A stretch of 64,000 nt of DNA from an uncultured Dysgonomonas sp. Lineage in GTDB: Bacteria; Bacteroidota; Bacteroidia; Bacteroidales; Dysgonomonadaceae. Each line of letters begins with the position of its first letter. Within the stretch, counting starts at the first letter, position 1. The stretch is taken from contig NZ_LT599032.1 of NCBI RefSeq assembly GCF_900079725.1, positions 1,518,209 to 1,582,208 of the forward strand. The letters are read 5' to 3'. The notes beneath the pieces were generated by a model. The model made no database searches. It was given only the letters and a program-made list of their open reading frames with translations, and was not told the DNA's origin. This document shows positions 1-8,723 of this stretch, piece by piece. A program made the position numbers and the translations under genes.

Positions 1-1798
1 TGTGTATTTTGTTGAACACTTTATTGAAAGTCAACATCGATTCGGTTGTCGTATGCGAACGCCTGTTATCACTCCAACCTCCCCTGCCGTTTGTCGTACC
101 TAATCGACCTTCCCCCGTGTCACGATTATAATAGGTACTTCGTTCATTGAAAAAGTTGTTTAATCCGAGATTTTGACGAAATGTTAACCCTTTCATCAAA
201 TTTACACTCAAGTATGAGGATGCAAATATGTTTGAACTGGCCAATTCGTTTTTGGCTGATTCAACATATGTCCGTGGATTGGCCGACAACCACAATAAAT
301 CTTCACTTTGCGAATAATCGCCATAGTATATTGTTGAAGGGTAAAGTAGAGCTGAACGAAGTATGCTATAATCAAGGGAGTTTCCTTTAGCAAAGTCGGT
401 AACCGAGTTCGTATAGTTGAGATTAAGCCCTACAGTAATATTTCTTGTTATTTTTTGCCCTATGTTTGCTCTAAGGGTATAACGGTCGAAACCTGTATTT
501 TCAATAATTCCATCTTGTGTTGTATAGTTACCTGAGAAAGAGTAATTACCACGATCGTTGGCTCCCGATATTTGTAAGTTATACTCTTGGGATATACCTG
601 TCTGGAAAATCTGATCCTGCCAGTCGGTTCCTTCTACCCATTGGTTCCATACACCTCCTGCCGGGTCTGTTCCGCTATACCATCCCGGACTCAAAAAATC
701 TTCAGGTGAAGGAGTATATTCTCCGTTTACTACAGTTCCATTGTTGGTGGTGTACTTCCAGATACCCGGTGTGGGATAAGTATATTGTGTGAATGAACCT
801 CCGTCATAAAAGGCTCCATTATCCTGTTGCTCGTTGCGATATCGTGCATAATGGTAAGCATCCAACACTTCGACTTTCTTCCTCAGCGACGAAATACTGA
901 TATTTGTGGTAAATTCTATTTTTGGTTTTCCTTTTTCTCCCTGTTTAGTCGTAATTATAACAACTCCGTTTGCCCCACGTGACCCGTAGATGGCTGTAGC
1001 TGAGGCGTCTTTCAGGACTTCAATGGATGCTATGTCGTGAGGATTGATAAACGATAGGGCATTTCCTGTCGGTTCGACACTGTTGTCTCTGTTTTCGGCA
1101 CTCTGAGGTGAAGTCGGCGGAACAAAAGGTATTCCATCCACAATGTATAATGGTTGAGAATCTGTTGAGAATGAGTTGATGCCACGTACCTGCAAATTAA
1201 TCCCCCCTCCCGGAGCTCCATCGTCTTGTGTTACGGATACGCCGGCTAAGCGTCCTTGGAGAGCTTGATTGATACTCGATGACGGATTTCCGGCTAATAA
1301 TTCGTCTGCTTTTACTTGGACTACTGCTCCTGATAAATCACTCTTCTTCATTGTTCCGTATCCGACAACGACTACTTCATCCAGCATTTTCGTATTTTCG
1401 TCAAGAGTTACATTAATTGTATTCTTGTTGCCAACTTTTATCTCCTGATTAAGATACCCCAAATAAGAAAATACGAGAATTGCATCCGTATTCTTTACAT
1501 TAATTTTATACGAACCATCTAGTTCTGTAATAGTTCCCGTTTTTTCATTTTTTACAGTGACACTCACTCCGATTAGAGGTTCTCCGGTTTTATCCACTAC
1601 TTTTCCTGTAATAGTTATCGGACTCTGAGCAATTCCTTCTGAACCTGTCACTTTTATCGTATTCTCAGCTGAGTTTATCGTATTATTGCCTAACACAAAT
1701 AGGAAAAGCATTAAACTTAATACCAAGGTCGTTTTGCCAGACAGATATGTCAGGCAGAACCTCTTCCGATCCTTTCTCGATAAATAGTCTTTTGTCAT
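1..1798 (-). CDS. SusC/RagA-family TonB-linked outer membrane protein (3' end outside window)
   Basis: The reading frame is open from the ATG at 1798 to the window edge, giving about 599 residues of what is normally a protein of about 1000. Visible in order: a basic N-terminus with a hydrophobic signal segment (about residues 22-38), a carboxypeptidase-regulatory-like beta domain starting ITGKVVDKTGEPLIGVSV (about 61-135), the DEVVVVGYGT segment that precedes the plug in SusC proteins (about 140-149), then a plug domain with LQGRLAGVSV and YIVDGIPF, followed by the start of the barrel. The family imports oligosaccharides through the outer membrane together with a SusD lipoprotein. No SusD gene is in the window; it would be expected downstream, beyond position 1. 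The AraC, isomerase and transporter genes upstream suggest a shared sugar pathway, which is an inference. Confidence 0.95.
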   Translation of the reverse strand, partial: MTKDYLSRKDRKRFCLTYLSGKTTLVLSLMLFLFVLGNNTINSAENTIKVTGSEGIAQSPITITGKVVDKTGEPLIGVSVTVKNEKTGTITELDGSYKINVKNTDAILVFSYLGYLNQEIKVGNKNTINVTLDENTKMLDEVVVVGYGTMKKSDLSGAVVQVKADELLAGNPSSSINQALQGRLAGVSVTQDDGAPGGGINLQVRGINSFSTDSQPLYIVDGIPFVPPTSPQSAENRDNSVEPTGNALSFINPHDIASIEVLKDASATAIYGSRGANGVVIITTKQGEKGKPKIEFTTNISISSLRKKVEVLDAYHYARYRNEQQDNGAFYDGGSFTQYTYPTPGIWKYTTNNGTVVNGEYTPSPEDFLSPGWYSGTDPAGGVWNQWVEGTDWQDQIFQTGISQEYNLQISGANDRGNYSFSGNYTTQDGIIENTGFDRYTLRANIGQKITRNITVGLNLNYTNSVTDFAKGNSLDYSILRSALLYPSTIYYGDYSQSEDLLWLSANPRTYVESAKNELASSNIFASSYLSVNLMKGLTFRQNLGLNNFFNERSTYYNRDTGEGRLGTTNGRGGWSDNRRSHTTTESMLTFNKVFNKIH

Positions 1799-2166
1799 AA
1801 ATTTGTTTTTATTAATTATGAATATTAGATTTGGTTGTGAACTTCATTTTCATTTTTTTAGAAAAAAATGTGTTGAAATTTATTCACATGATGAGAGGTT
1901 AGTCATTACAAGATATTAGTTACGGTTATCCTAATATAATTCTAATACGTATCTTTCATTGTACAAATATACTTGGTAATAGCATCTACAATCAAGTAGT
2001 TTTTATCCTATTATTGGTATTTTATTGCGGCTACAGAGAAGGGCGTATATGTATATAATCCATTGTAAATCACCAGCATATTGGAAAAACAATCTTTCCT
2101 TTAGAAAATCGTCAAACAATGTTTTTATTTTCAATCAGTTATAGCACAGTCGAGGATTTCATAGGA
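1799..2166 (-). promoter_or_regulatory. SusC upstream region with candidate promoter
   Basis: No gene is seen in these 368 bases. On the minus strand TATATTTG (1964-1971) matches the Bacteroidetes -7 consensus TAnnTTTG. About 20 bases further upstream there is only a weak TTG-like -33 element. A start near 1959 would leave a leader of about 160 bases before the SusC ATG, long for an ordinary leader. I see no clear operator or riboswitch fold. Confidence 0.4.
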
Positions 2167-3051
2167 TTACAACAAGATCCGTGTACCTTGATAATTTTCG
2201 CGAAATTCGCTAGGGGTACAATTTTTCTTCTTCCTGAATACTCTATTAAAGTTTGACAGATTATTAAAGCCGCAAGCAAAACATATTTCAGCAACATTGT
2301 TTGTAGTGTCAATAAGCATACGGCATGCATATCCTAAACGTATATCATTAAGTAAATCGACATAATTGCGTCCTCCTGTAGATCTTTTTACAAAACGGCT
2401 AAAAGCTGTTTCTGACATATTCAAAAGACCAGCAACATTTTTGTGCCGTAACGGTTTATTATAATTATCCTGTAAATATTTGTATACTTTATCGATATTT
2501 ATCGAGTCGGAAGAAAAATCATAGTCAGCAAAAGAAGAACTTGATAAAATAATAATGTTGGTGGATAAGGATAAATCATACAGAATAGAGAATAAATTCA
2601 AAACAGAATGCCCTCCATCACGTCTACTTGCTAGGTCTAACAATCTGCTTCTTACTTTTAGAATAGTATCTTTCGAGAATGTAACACCTTTTTTTGCATT
2701 CTCAAACAATACCTTCATTGATTTGAACTGATTTCTTTGCAATAGATCTTTATCTATCAAATCGGGATGAAATTGAATTGTTATTTCTTTTATTTCCTTC
2801 GTTCTACATTTACCATTTAGCCATGCATGGCTTAAGTTCGAGCCAGTAATAAGAGTTAATTCCATGTCATCTATACTCTCTATACTGTCTCCAACAACTC
2901 GTCTAGCCCCTTTTGCATTCTCAATATAATTGAGCTCATATTCGATATGCGTATGAATAGGATATGTAAATTCTTTTTTTATCCGTGAAAAGATAGTAAA
3001 ACAGTCTTCCTTAGATAAGGGCGTTAGCTCTCTTAATATGGCATTTTTCAT
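2167..3051 (-). CDS. AraC-family transcriptional regulator
   Basis: A 294-residue protein with an N-terminal cupin-like sensing region (the HTHIEYELNYIENAKG stretch near residue 33 is typical) and a C-terminal pair of helix-turn-helix units (about 187-287), including LNMSETAFSRFVKRSTG and the signature CGFNNLSNFNRVFRKKK followed by PSEFR. AraC proteins of this shape bind a small sugar-like ligand and activate nearby catabolic genes. It lies between the SusC receptor and the isomerase on the same strand, 76 bases downstream of the isomerase stop, so it may be part of that transcript. The ligand cannot be told from the sequence. Confidence 0.93.
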   Translation of the reverse strand: MKNAILRELTPLSKEDCFTIFSRIKKEFTYPIHTHIEYELNYIENAKGARRVVGDSIESIDDMELTLITGSNLSHAWLNGKCRTKEIKEITIQFHPDLIDKDLLQRNQFKSMKVLFENAKKGVTFSKDTILKVRSRLLDLASRRDGGHSVLNLFSILYDLSLSTNIIILSSSSFADYDFSSDSINIDKVYKYLQDNYNKPLRHKNVAGLLNMSETAFSRFVKRSTGGRNYVDLLNDIRLGYACRMLIDTTNNVAEICFACGFNNLSNFNRVFRKKKNCTPSEFRENYQGTRILL

Positions 3052-3127
3052 ATTCAGCTAATTTTAAATTTAGAACCAATTGAGAATAACAAATTGCTAT
3101 TTTCACACTAAAAAGAGCAACGGTCCT

Positions 3128-4627
3128 TTAATCCTTATGAACTATTGCATATTCAATATTCAAGATATTGGCTATTTTAGCAATTGTCGATGCATGGTGT
3201 CCAATACCTAAGGCAAAGTGATGTGTAGGGCCCTCGTTTACCCATTTCTTGAGAAAACTCCTTATATCTGATCCAAAGAAACCACGTGTATTTGTATTTC
3301 CGGTTGGTGGTATCGGGCCACTGACAGATTCTCCTTCTGCTATAACAAATTTAAACTTCCCGTTGTAAGTTGAATTTATAGATAGTATGGTTATAGGACC
3401 TTCCTTTATTTTAAATTCCACTCCGGCTCCATACCCTGGTTTTCCATGATATTTCTTCAGGCTTCGCAATACCGGCTTCCCATCTGCAATAGATATATTA
3501 TGTGGTCCGTCATGACCGACAAGAACGAAACCCTCCTTGAAATCGACCGGATGAAATTCAGCAAAACTGCCACCGATATCTAATCTGTCCATTATCATAA
3601 GAGCAATTAATGTCTTCAGATCCGATTCTCCACACATAGGGATATGTCGGGCTGTAAGAAGAGAGTTTCCAACGATCAAATTAGACATTACCCGACGCAA
3701 CTCACTGTTGGCCGCTCCATCGTAATAATAGGCTAATCCATCCAGTCTGTGTTTCGCAATGAAATTTTCAAGTGCAACGCTTACCTTTGCAGCGATAAAC
3801 AAATCTTCTTTCTTTAATTTAATCGCAATTGGGTCTGATTCTGGATCAGGGGTATCGAAGAAATTTAATATTTGCTCTTCTTTTTCGGAAATATCTTTTT
3901 CTTTTACATCCTCATAGCATGCCATTAGTTGATTCGGTTCGCATGCTACGATATGACATCCAAAAAAAGACGTTAACATTGTGGGGTCAGTATGCATATC
4001 GAGCATTGAATTAAGAGGATGTCCGATGTGTCCTAACTGTGCATTCTTTAAATCATGCAATACTTTTGCAATCTTACAGTACTCGTTTATTTCATTATCT
4101 ACAAGGCTATCATCATACAGTGTTCCAATAATCGTATATGGTGCCTTTTTTCCAAGACGTAATGCTACTCCTGTAAATTCAGGGAGTGCACATATGTCAT
4201 CATTCATTAATTGCATATAGGTTGATGCTTTGGTGTAATCCATTGCTTCAAGAGGTTGTAGTGCCACAAGGACTATCGGCACATTTATATTTCTCGCAAT
4301 CGTAGCAAAAGTGCCCGATGTACCGTAAGTCAGCATATCGCAGAATAAGAGGTCGACATTGCTTGCCTTCATATTTTTCACTACTTCATATGCTTTTTCC
4401 GGAGAATCTATCATTCCAAAGTTTTGGACACATATGTCATCTGGTATCTTTTTTATAAAGACTTCCAGTTTTTCCATCATTTCGTCTAACAATCCCTCAA
4501 ATTGACTCCAATAAACATCATATCCAATACCAAAGACTCCTATATTGGCAGTTTGTGGATGATGTAATTTCATTTGAGAATTCAATGTCTGTTCTAAGAC
4601 TTTCTCTTCTTTTACAACTTCATTCAT
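3128..4627 (-). CDS. L-arabinose isomerase-like protein (FucI/AraA fold)
   Basis: A 499-residue protein with the fold of L-arabinose/L-fucose isomerases. The N-terminal part starts NIGVFGIGYDVYWSQF, and the LLFCDMLTYGTSGTF and IPIVLVALQP stretches match the substrate-cleft strands of that superfamily. Candidate metal and catalytic residues are Glu334 in CGESDLKT, Glu357 in FAEFHPVDF, His376 in GHDGPHN and His470 in THHFALGIGHH, in the order seen for AraA. It is diverged from classical AraA, so the substrate may be another aldose. The gene is followed by the AraC regulator, and the MFS transporter gene lies just upstream. A 14-base motif also found before the transporter starts 15 bases ahead of its ATG. 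The fold call is firm; the substrate is not known. Confidence 0.8.
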   Translation of the reverse strand: MNEVVKEEKVLEQTLNSQMKLHHPQTANIGVFGIGYDVYWSQFEGLLDEMMEKLEVFIKKIPDDICVQNFGMIDSPEKAYEVVKNMKASNVDLLFCDMLTYGTSGTFATIARNINVPIVLVALQPLEAMDYTKASTYMQLMNDDICALPEFTGVALRLGKKAPYTIIGTLYDDSLVDNEINEYCKIAKVLHDLKNAQLGHIGHPLNSMLDMHTDPTMLTSFFGCHIVACEPNQLMACYEDVKEKDISEKEEQILNFFDTPDPESDPIAIKLKKEDLFIAAKVSVALENFIAKHRLDGLAYYYDGAANSELRRVMSNLIVGNSLLTARHIPMCGESDLKTLIALMIMDRLDIGGSFAEFHPVDFKEGFVLVGHDGPHNISIADGKPVLRSLKKYHGKPGYGAGVEFKIKEGPITILSINSTYNGKFKFVIAEGESVSGPIPPTGNTNTRGFFGSDIRSFLKKWVNEGPTHHFALGIGHHASTIAKIANILNIEYAIVHKD

Positions 4628-4642
4628 GCTCTCTGTTTTTAA

Positions 4643-4656
4643 GTTAACGCACTAAG
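4643..4656. promoter_or_regulatory. Candidate operator, copy 1 (GTTAACGCACTAAG)
   Basis: GTTAACGCACTAAG lies 15 bases before the isomerase ATG. The same 14 bases occur at 5911-5924 before the transporter. The core is partly palindromic (TTA at one end, TAA at the other, GC in the middle). Its place near the expected transcription start fits a repressor site, possibly for the divergent GntR protein. Confidence 0.55.
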
Positions 4657-4673
4657 TTTTTTTTGAAAAAAAA

Positions 4674-5900
4674 TTATATTTTCAATTTTATTTTTGGTAT
4701 AAACAAGACAAATATTATAAATGCTATCGGATACATTAATCCGGCATATATCCATAATACAGTGTAAGAATAAGTAATAATATAGCCTGTAAGAGGATTG
4801 ATTATAAGCGATGATATTGCTCCTGCAGAGCCTGACAGACCGACAATAGTCGATGTAGATTTTTTACCAAATGTGTCACCTATGCATGTTATGTAATTCG
4901 TAATCCATAAACCATGTGCAAAAAATGCAAGAGACATGACTACAATAACAATTGTTGTAGATTCAATCCAACTAATAAAAAATACCGGCACAGTCAACAC
5001 CGCGGCAATTCCCATAACCAATCTCCTTGAGTAACTGAGTTTTTTAGTCTTATTGTAAATAACATCTGAAAATACTCCTCCAAGAACATTGGCTATCCCT
5101 AGAGCCAAAAATGGTATCCAGGTAATGTATCCGATAACATCCAGACTTAATCCCCGATCGTCGCTTAGGTATTTCGGTATCCAGAACATATAAAAGTAAA
5201 AGATAGGATCAAGCAGGAAACGCATGATTATATATACTTTGGCCTCTTTTGATTTCATCGAACTTTTCAACTCTTTCCAGCTAAAAGAATTACCTCCTTT
5301 TTCTTGAACTTTTCCCTGACTATATTTGTAATAAAGTTTGTCGCGAGTTAGCAAATACCACGCTAAAACCCAAATCAATCCAAAGAGACCACAACCAAAA
5401 AATATGTACCGCCAATCAGCATAATTGAGGAGATATGCACATAATGGCAATGCGATGACTGAACCAATGGCAGACCCACCGATAGCAATACCAACGCCAA
5501 TGGCTTGTTTATTCTCGGGAGCACATTCTTGCACAGCTTTAACTGCACCAGGGAAACAACCTCCTTCACCGACTCCTAATAAGAATCGAAAGAACCCAAA
5601 ATGAAAAGCTTTTGTCGCAAATCCATGGAGTAACGTTGCAAAAGACCAAAATCCAACAGAATATGACAGCCCTTTGCGACTACCAAATCTATCCATAAAT
5701 ATTCCTGAAAGAGAAAACATTAACGCATAGCTAACTAAAAAACCCGAATTGATAAAACCATATTCAACATCTGTTATACCTAAATCCTCTTTGATTCTTA
5801 TTATTGATATAGACAACACTTGCCTATCCATATAACTTAAAGCTGTTGCTAATAAAAGCATTACGATGATTATCCAAAAATATGTTGTTTTCAGTTTCAT
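4674..5900 (-). CDS. MFS transporter, ACS (anion:cation symporter)-like
   Basis: A 408-residue membrane protein with about 12 hydrophobic spans. The first span is followed by SYMDRQVLSISII, and the loop between spans 2 and 3 has MDRFGSRKG, the MFS signature. FLLGVGEGGCFPGAVKAVQE is characteristic of the ACS family, which includes the hexuronate transporters ExuT and UxuT and many sugar-acid importers. It sits upstream of the isomerase on the same strand with 46 bases between them, so import and isomerisation of one sugar or sugar acid is likely. A copy of the candidate operator begins 10 bases before its ATG. The precise substrate is unknown. Confidence 0.88.
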   Translation of the reverse strand: MKLKTTYFWIIIVMLLLATALSYMDRQVLSISIIRIKEDLGITDVEYGFINSGFLVSYALMFSLSGIFMDRFGSRKGLSYSVGFWSFATLLHGFATKAFHFGFFRFLLGVGEGGCFPGAVKAVQECAPENKQAIGVGIAIGGSAIGSVIALPLCAYLLNYADWRYIFFGCGLFGLIWVLAWYLLTRDKLYYKYSQGKVQEKGGNSFSWKELKSSMKSKEAKVYIIMRFLLDPIFYFYMFWIPKYLSDDRGLSLDVIGYITWIPFLALGIANVLGGVFSDVIYNKTKKLSYSRRLVMGIAAVLTVPVFFISWIESTTIVIVVMSLAFFAHGLWITNYITCIGDTFGKKSTSTIVGLSGSAGAISSLIINPLTGYIITYSYTVLWIYAGLMYPIAFIIFVLFIPKIKLKI

Positions 5901-5910
5901 GATATAAATG

Positions 5911-5924
5911 GTTAACGCACTAAG
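5911..5924. promoter_or_regulatory. Candidate operator, copy 2 (GTTAACGCACTAAG)
   Basis: Identical to the motif at 4643-4656 and placed 10 bases before the transporter ATG. On the minus strand it directly follows TATTCTTAG, a weak -7-like sequence, so it would overlap the transcription start. The divergent GntR gene begins 110 bases to the right; I see no third copy before that gene. Confidence 0.55.
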
Positions 5925-6034
5925 AATAGACTGTAAAAATATAAATAAAATTTTGATATAAAAATATTCTTTGTTTTTTTCTACTACTTTTGTTATATTT
6001 ACTGTTTATAGACAAATAGATAATCAAAAAAATC

Positions 6035-6796
6035 ATGAAAAAAAAAATAGCGAAATATCTTGAGATTAGTAAAGATATAATATCTGAAATAGAATCCGGA
6101 TATCTACAACCGGGAGACAAGATTCTGTCTGAAAATGAATTAATTAAAAAATATAAAATAAGCAATACTACTGCACGAAAAATACTATTGGAAATCGAAT
6201 TAAAAGGTTACGTATTACGGCTCAAAGGCAAAGGAACCTTTGTTGTCAATCGGTCTGAAGATATGCACTTAACGCGTATACTTGGATCGTTTGACACAAT
6301 GAAAGATAGTTTCAGTAATAATTTGATAAAAGAAGGCCTAACTCCCCGGAATTTAATGATGGAGAAAGTTATTCTTGAAAATGGTATTTCTACAAACGTC
6401 AATGGTCGTAACTATTCAATAGAAGGGCCAGTTCTTAAATTACATCGGCTAAGATATGCTAATGATATATTAATGAAAGATGAGACAAAATATGTTTCAA
6501 TGACCATATGTAAAAAAATACATTTACAAGATCTTGATAAATCCTCTTTATTTCAACTTTATGAAGACAAATACAATCTGCAGATAGAAAATGTTCAACG
6601 GACGATAGGGACAACAGTCCAATATCCAGATACCCTGAATAACTTTTTCGAAAATGAAATACCGTTAGCTATGTTTATCTTAAATGGAATATGTACTGTT
6701 GGAAAAGGTAAAATAGTAGAAATAGAATATTCCCTTTACAGAGGAGACAAATATCGGTTCGCGATCAATACCAAACCTGAATTATTATTATCTTAA
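6035..6796 (+). CDS. GntR-family transcriptional regulator (UTRA-type)
   Basis: A 253-residue protein. Residues 1-75 form a GntR winged helix: YLQPGDKILSENELIKKYKI, then SNTTARKILLEIELKGYVL and the wing GKGTFVVNR. The remaining residues (about 85-250) look like the HutC-type UTRA ligand-binding fold. These regulators usually repress a neighbouring uptake or catabolic operon until a sugar or sugar phosphate binds. It is divergent from the transporter-isomerase pair, a classical arrangement for a local repressor. A TATATTTA sequence near 5994 is a possible -7 element for it. Confidence 0.9.
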   Translation: MKKKIAKYLEISKDIISEIESGYLQPGDKILSENELIKKYKISNTTARKILLEIELKGYVLRLKGKGTFVVNRSEDMHLTRILGSFDTMKDSFSNNLIKEGLTPRNLMMEKVILENGISTNVNGRNYSIEGPVLKLHRLRYANDILMKDETKYVSMTICKKIHLQDLDKSSLFQLYEDKYNLQIENVQRTIGTTVQYPDTLNNFFENEIPLAMFILNGICTVGKGKIVEIEYSLYRGDKYRFAINTKPELLLS

Positions 6797-7385
6797 CCCA
6801 AAACAACTCTTTCACCAATTCATAGCCGCGGAAGACCCAAACCGGCATACTTTCATCTCGCTTCGCAAAAGGCATATATGATGGATTCCACATCGGATAA
6901 CGAAGTATAACAACTGAAAAGAAAGTCCCACCAATCTGTGTTAAGAGATATTCTGGATCTGATCCATAAGGGTGTATTTAAAGAAACAGACCAAGCTGGG
7001 TGAAGTGTCAATTACGAATTAGTTGAAAAATAGCTTTATTATATTGAACAAAACCGGAACAGTTTCTTACCATGCATATTACAAGAAATTATTGGAAGTA
7101 AAAAGAATTATTAAAAGTTGTATATTAACGTCTGTTTATTAATGATTTAAAATATCTGACACAAAGAGGATTTTAAATTATTTGGAAGTAATGGAATTTG
7201 GATTTATTTTTGCATAAATTCCTATCAAAGGATTTATAATACGATTCATTTGAGCCCTGTCCAGGGCATGTGCGAGTGATTAAAATCCTCCAAAGATTAT
7301 AAGCTGATAAACAAACAGTGGAATCCGAACCTGTTTGTTGTTGTTTAGACTACTTCGGCAATAATTAATCATCGCAATATTCACT
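6797..7385. other. Non-coding stretch with gene relics
   Basis: No intact gene is seen here. It contains the Fic-like tail described separately (6911-7033) and a hairpin with arms ACAAACAG and CTGTTTGT at about 7312-7339, 47 bases before the next start codon. Several stop-riddled frames with plausible amino-acid content directly follow the GntR stop, consistent with decayed coding DNA. Confidence 0.5.
6911..7033 (+). pseudogene. Relic of a Fic-family protein C-terminal end
   Basis: The frame from 6911 reads QLKRKSHQSVLRDILDLIHK, then GVFKETDQAG, a TGA stop at 7001-7003, then SVNYELVEK and a TAG. This resembles the C-terminal winged helix of Fic/DUF4172 proteins, where a GRSTxYEL-like sequence is usual. 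The TGA stands exactly where the Arg of that motif would be, and CGA to TGA is one base change. Another stop (6908-6910) lies just upstream and no start or Fic motif (HPFxxGNGR) is visible, so only the tail survives. The family call comes from pattern memory. Confidence 0.35.
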
Positions 7386-8639
7386 ATGCAAGAAGAACAA
7401 AAAAATGAAGCTCCCGGCACGAACGAAATGTCGGTGGAAGAAATTTTCCTGAAATCCCAGGTGTCTTACGAGGAAGCACAACGACAAGCTATTGAGGAAA
7501 GCACCTCATTCAACAAAACAGAATTTTTCCGGATGGATAAACTCGGAACTTACCGTTTACGGGTAATGCCTTTGGCTCCGAATGCAGATGGTACACTGGA
7601 TCGTAAAAGTTTCCGTATCCCGGTGCATCACCTTTTAATGGAATTAGAAAAACCGTCTACCGGCAACAAACCATCCTTTGTGTACGTGAGTGTTCCGAGG
7701 GCTACGCAAGCAGGCTATGAAACAGACCTGATTGATACCTACCGTAAACTTGCGGTTGATGTTTCCACTGAGAACGGTGACGAAAAACTTGCAGATAAGA
7801 TTAAAGGAGGTTCCTATGGCGGAGGCCTGAAATTTAACTATGAACATGCCCTCTATATCCTGGACATGCATGAAAGGGCAAAAAGCTTACAACTCCTGTA
7901 CCTGTCACATGCCCAGTATTGCGACCTGAACGAAAGACGCATGAAACTGTGGCAAAAGAAACTGGATAAAAACCCCAATTATCCTTGCCCGATCTCTTCT
8001 GTTTACAACGCTTATCCTGTTGAAATAGAGAAAAAGAAAAACGGTGGGAAAACTGAATATATTATTGGGATCGATAATGAGGCAGACAATGATGCACTAA
8101 ATCTCGACGAACTGAACAAGTTGTTATCAGCCCCCCGTATTCCTGAAGTAGTCTATCGCTATTCGCGTTATCATTTCGAGGCAACATTGGAATTCTTAAA
8201 ACAATGTGATGCCAAGTATGATCTTCATATTATGGAGACAGACGAAATGATAAAGGTTATCGAGAAAATGAAGCTGGACATTCCAAAGGATGACAAAAGT
8301 ACATTTTCTTTCGATAAACGCGCCAAAGACTCCAAAGAAAATGCCGATGAGAATGAGTTGTCTATTGATGTGCTTGTCAATAAATACGATGAACTGCAAA
8401 GCCAATCTCTCGGAGACAAAACTGAAGAAGGTCAGGAACTGCGTGCTCAAATACGTGCGTTCATTGAACAGGAAGGTTTACCGGTACATGTTACCCGTTC
8501 GACAACAAACTCCGAGCTTCTCGATTTAATTGAGGAAGCCCTTCAAAACACTGAAGAAGAGAAACAGAATCCGGGTAATGAATCCGGGGCTGATGAACCC
8601 GAACCGGAAGACCCTAATACAGGACGTCGCAGAAGATAA
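7386..8639 (+). CDS. Phage T4 gp32-like single-stranded DNA-binding protein (putative)
   Basis: A 417-residue soluble protein without a signal peptide. Residues about 45-80 (FFRMDKLGTYRLRVMPLAPN, then a VHHLLMEL stretch) resemble the entry to the OB-fold of T4 gp32-type ssDNA-binding proteins, where a LRVMP- or IRFLP-like strand precedes a His-containing strand. The middle holds YEHALYILDMHER and a SRYHFEATLEFL stretch. The last 40 residues are strongly acidic (EEALQNTEEEKQ onward) and end in GRRRR; an acidic tail is typical of SSB proteins. The next gene is an SbcD/gp47-like phosphoesterase, which supports a T4-like replication and recombination module. No zinc-binding Cys cluster like that of T4 gp32 is seen, so the family assignment is an inference. 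Confidence 0.5.
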   Translation: MQEEQKNEAPGTNEMSVEEIFLKSQVSYEEAQRQAIEESTSFNKTEFFRMDKLGTYRLRVMPLAPNADGTLDRKSFRIPVHHLLMELEKPSTGNKPSFVYVSVPRATQAGYETDLIDTYRKLAVDVSTENGDEKLADKIKGGSYGGGLKFNYEHALYILDMHERAKSLQLLYLSHAQYCDLNERRMKLWQKKLDKNPNYPCPISSVYNAYPVEIEKKKNGGKTEYIIGIDNEADNDALNLDELNKLLSAPRIPEVVYRYSRYHFEATLEFLKQCDAKYDLHIMETDEMIKVIEKMKLDIPKDDKSTFSFDKRAKDSKENADENELSIDVLVNKYDELQSQSLGDKTEEGQELRAQIRAFIEQEGLPVHVTRSTTNSELLDLIEEALQNTEEEKQNPGNESGADEPEPEDPNTGRRRR

Positions 8640-8675
8640 TCTGAATTCATTCTTATAAATTTAATTGTGATTTTT

Positions 8676-8702
8676 GGAGCGTGGTTTTATTGGCTGCGCT
8701 CC
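8676..8702 (+). terminator. Short hairpin between the gp32-like and phosphoesterase genes
   Basis: Arms GGAGCG (8676-8681) and CGCTCC (8697-8702) enclose a 15-base loop. There is no long T run after it, so it is a weak terminator or an RNA-processing hairpin. Confidence 0.3.
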
Positions 8703-8723
8703 TTAAATTAATCTTACGTGCAT

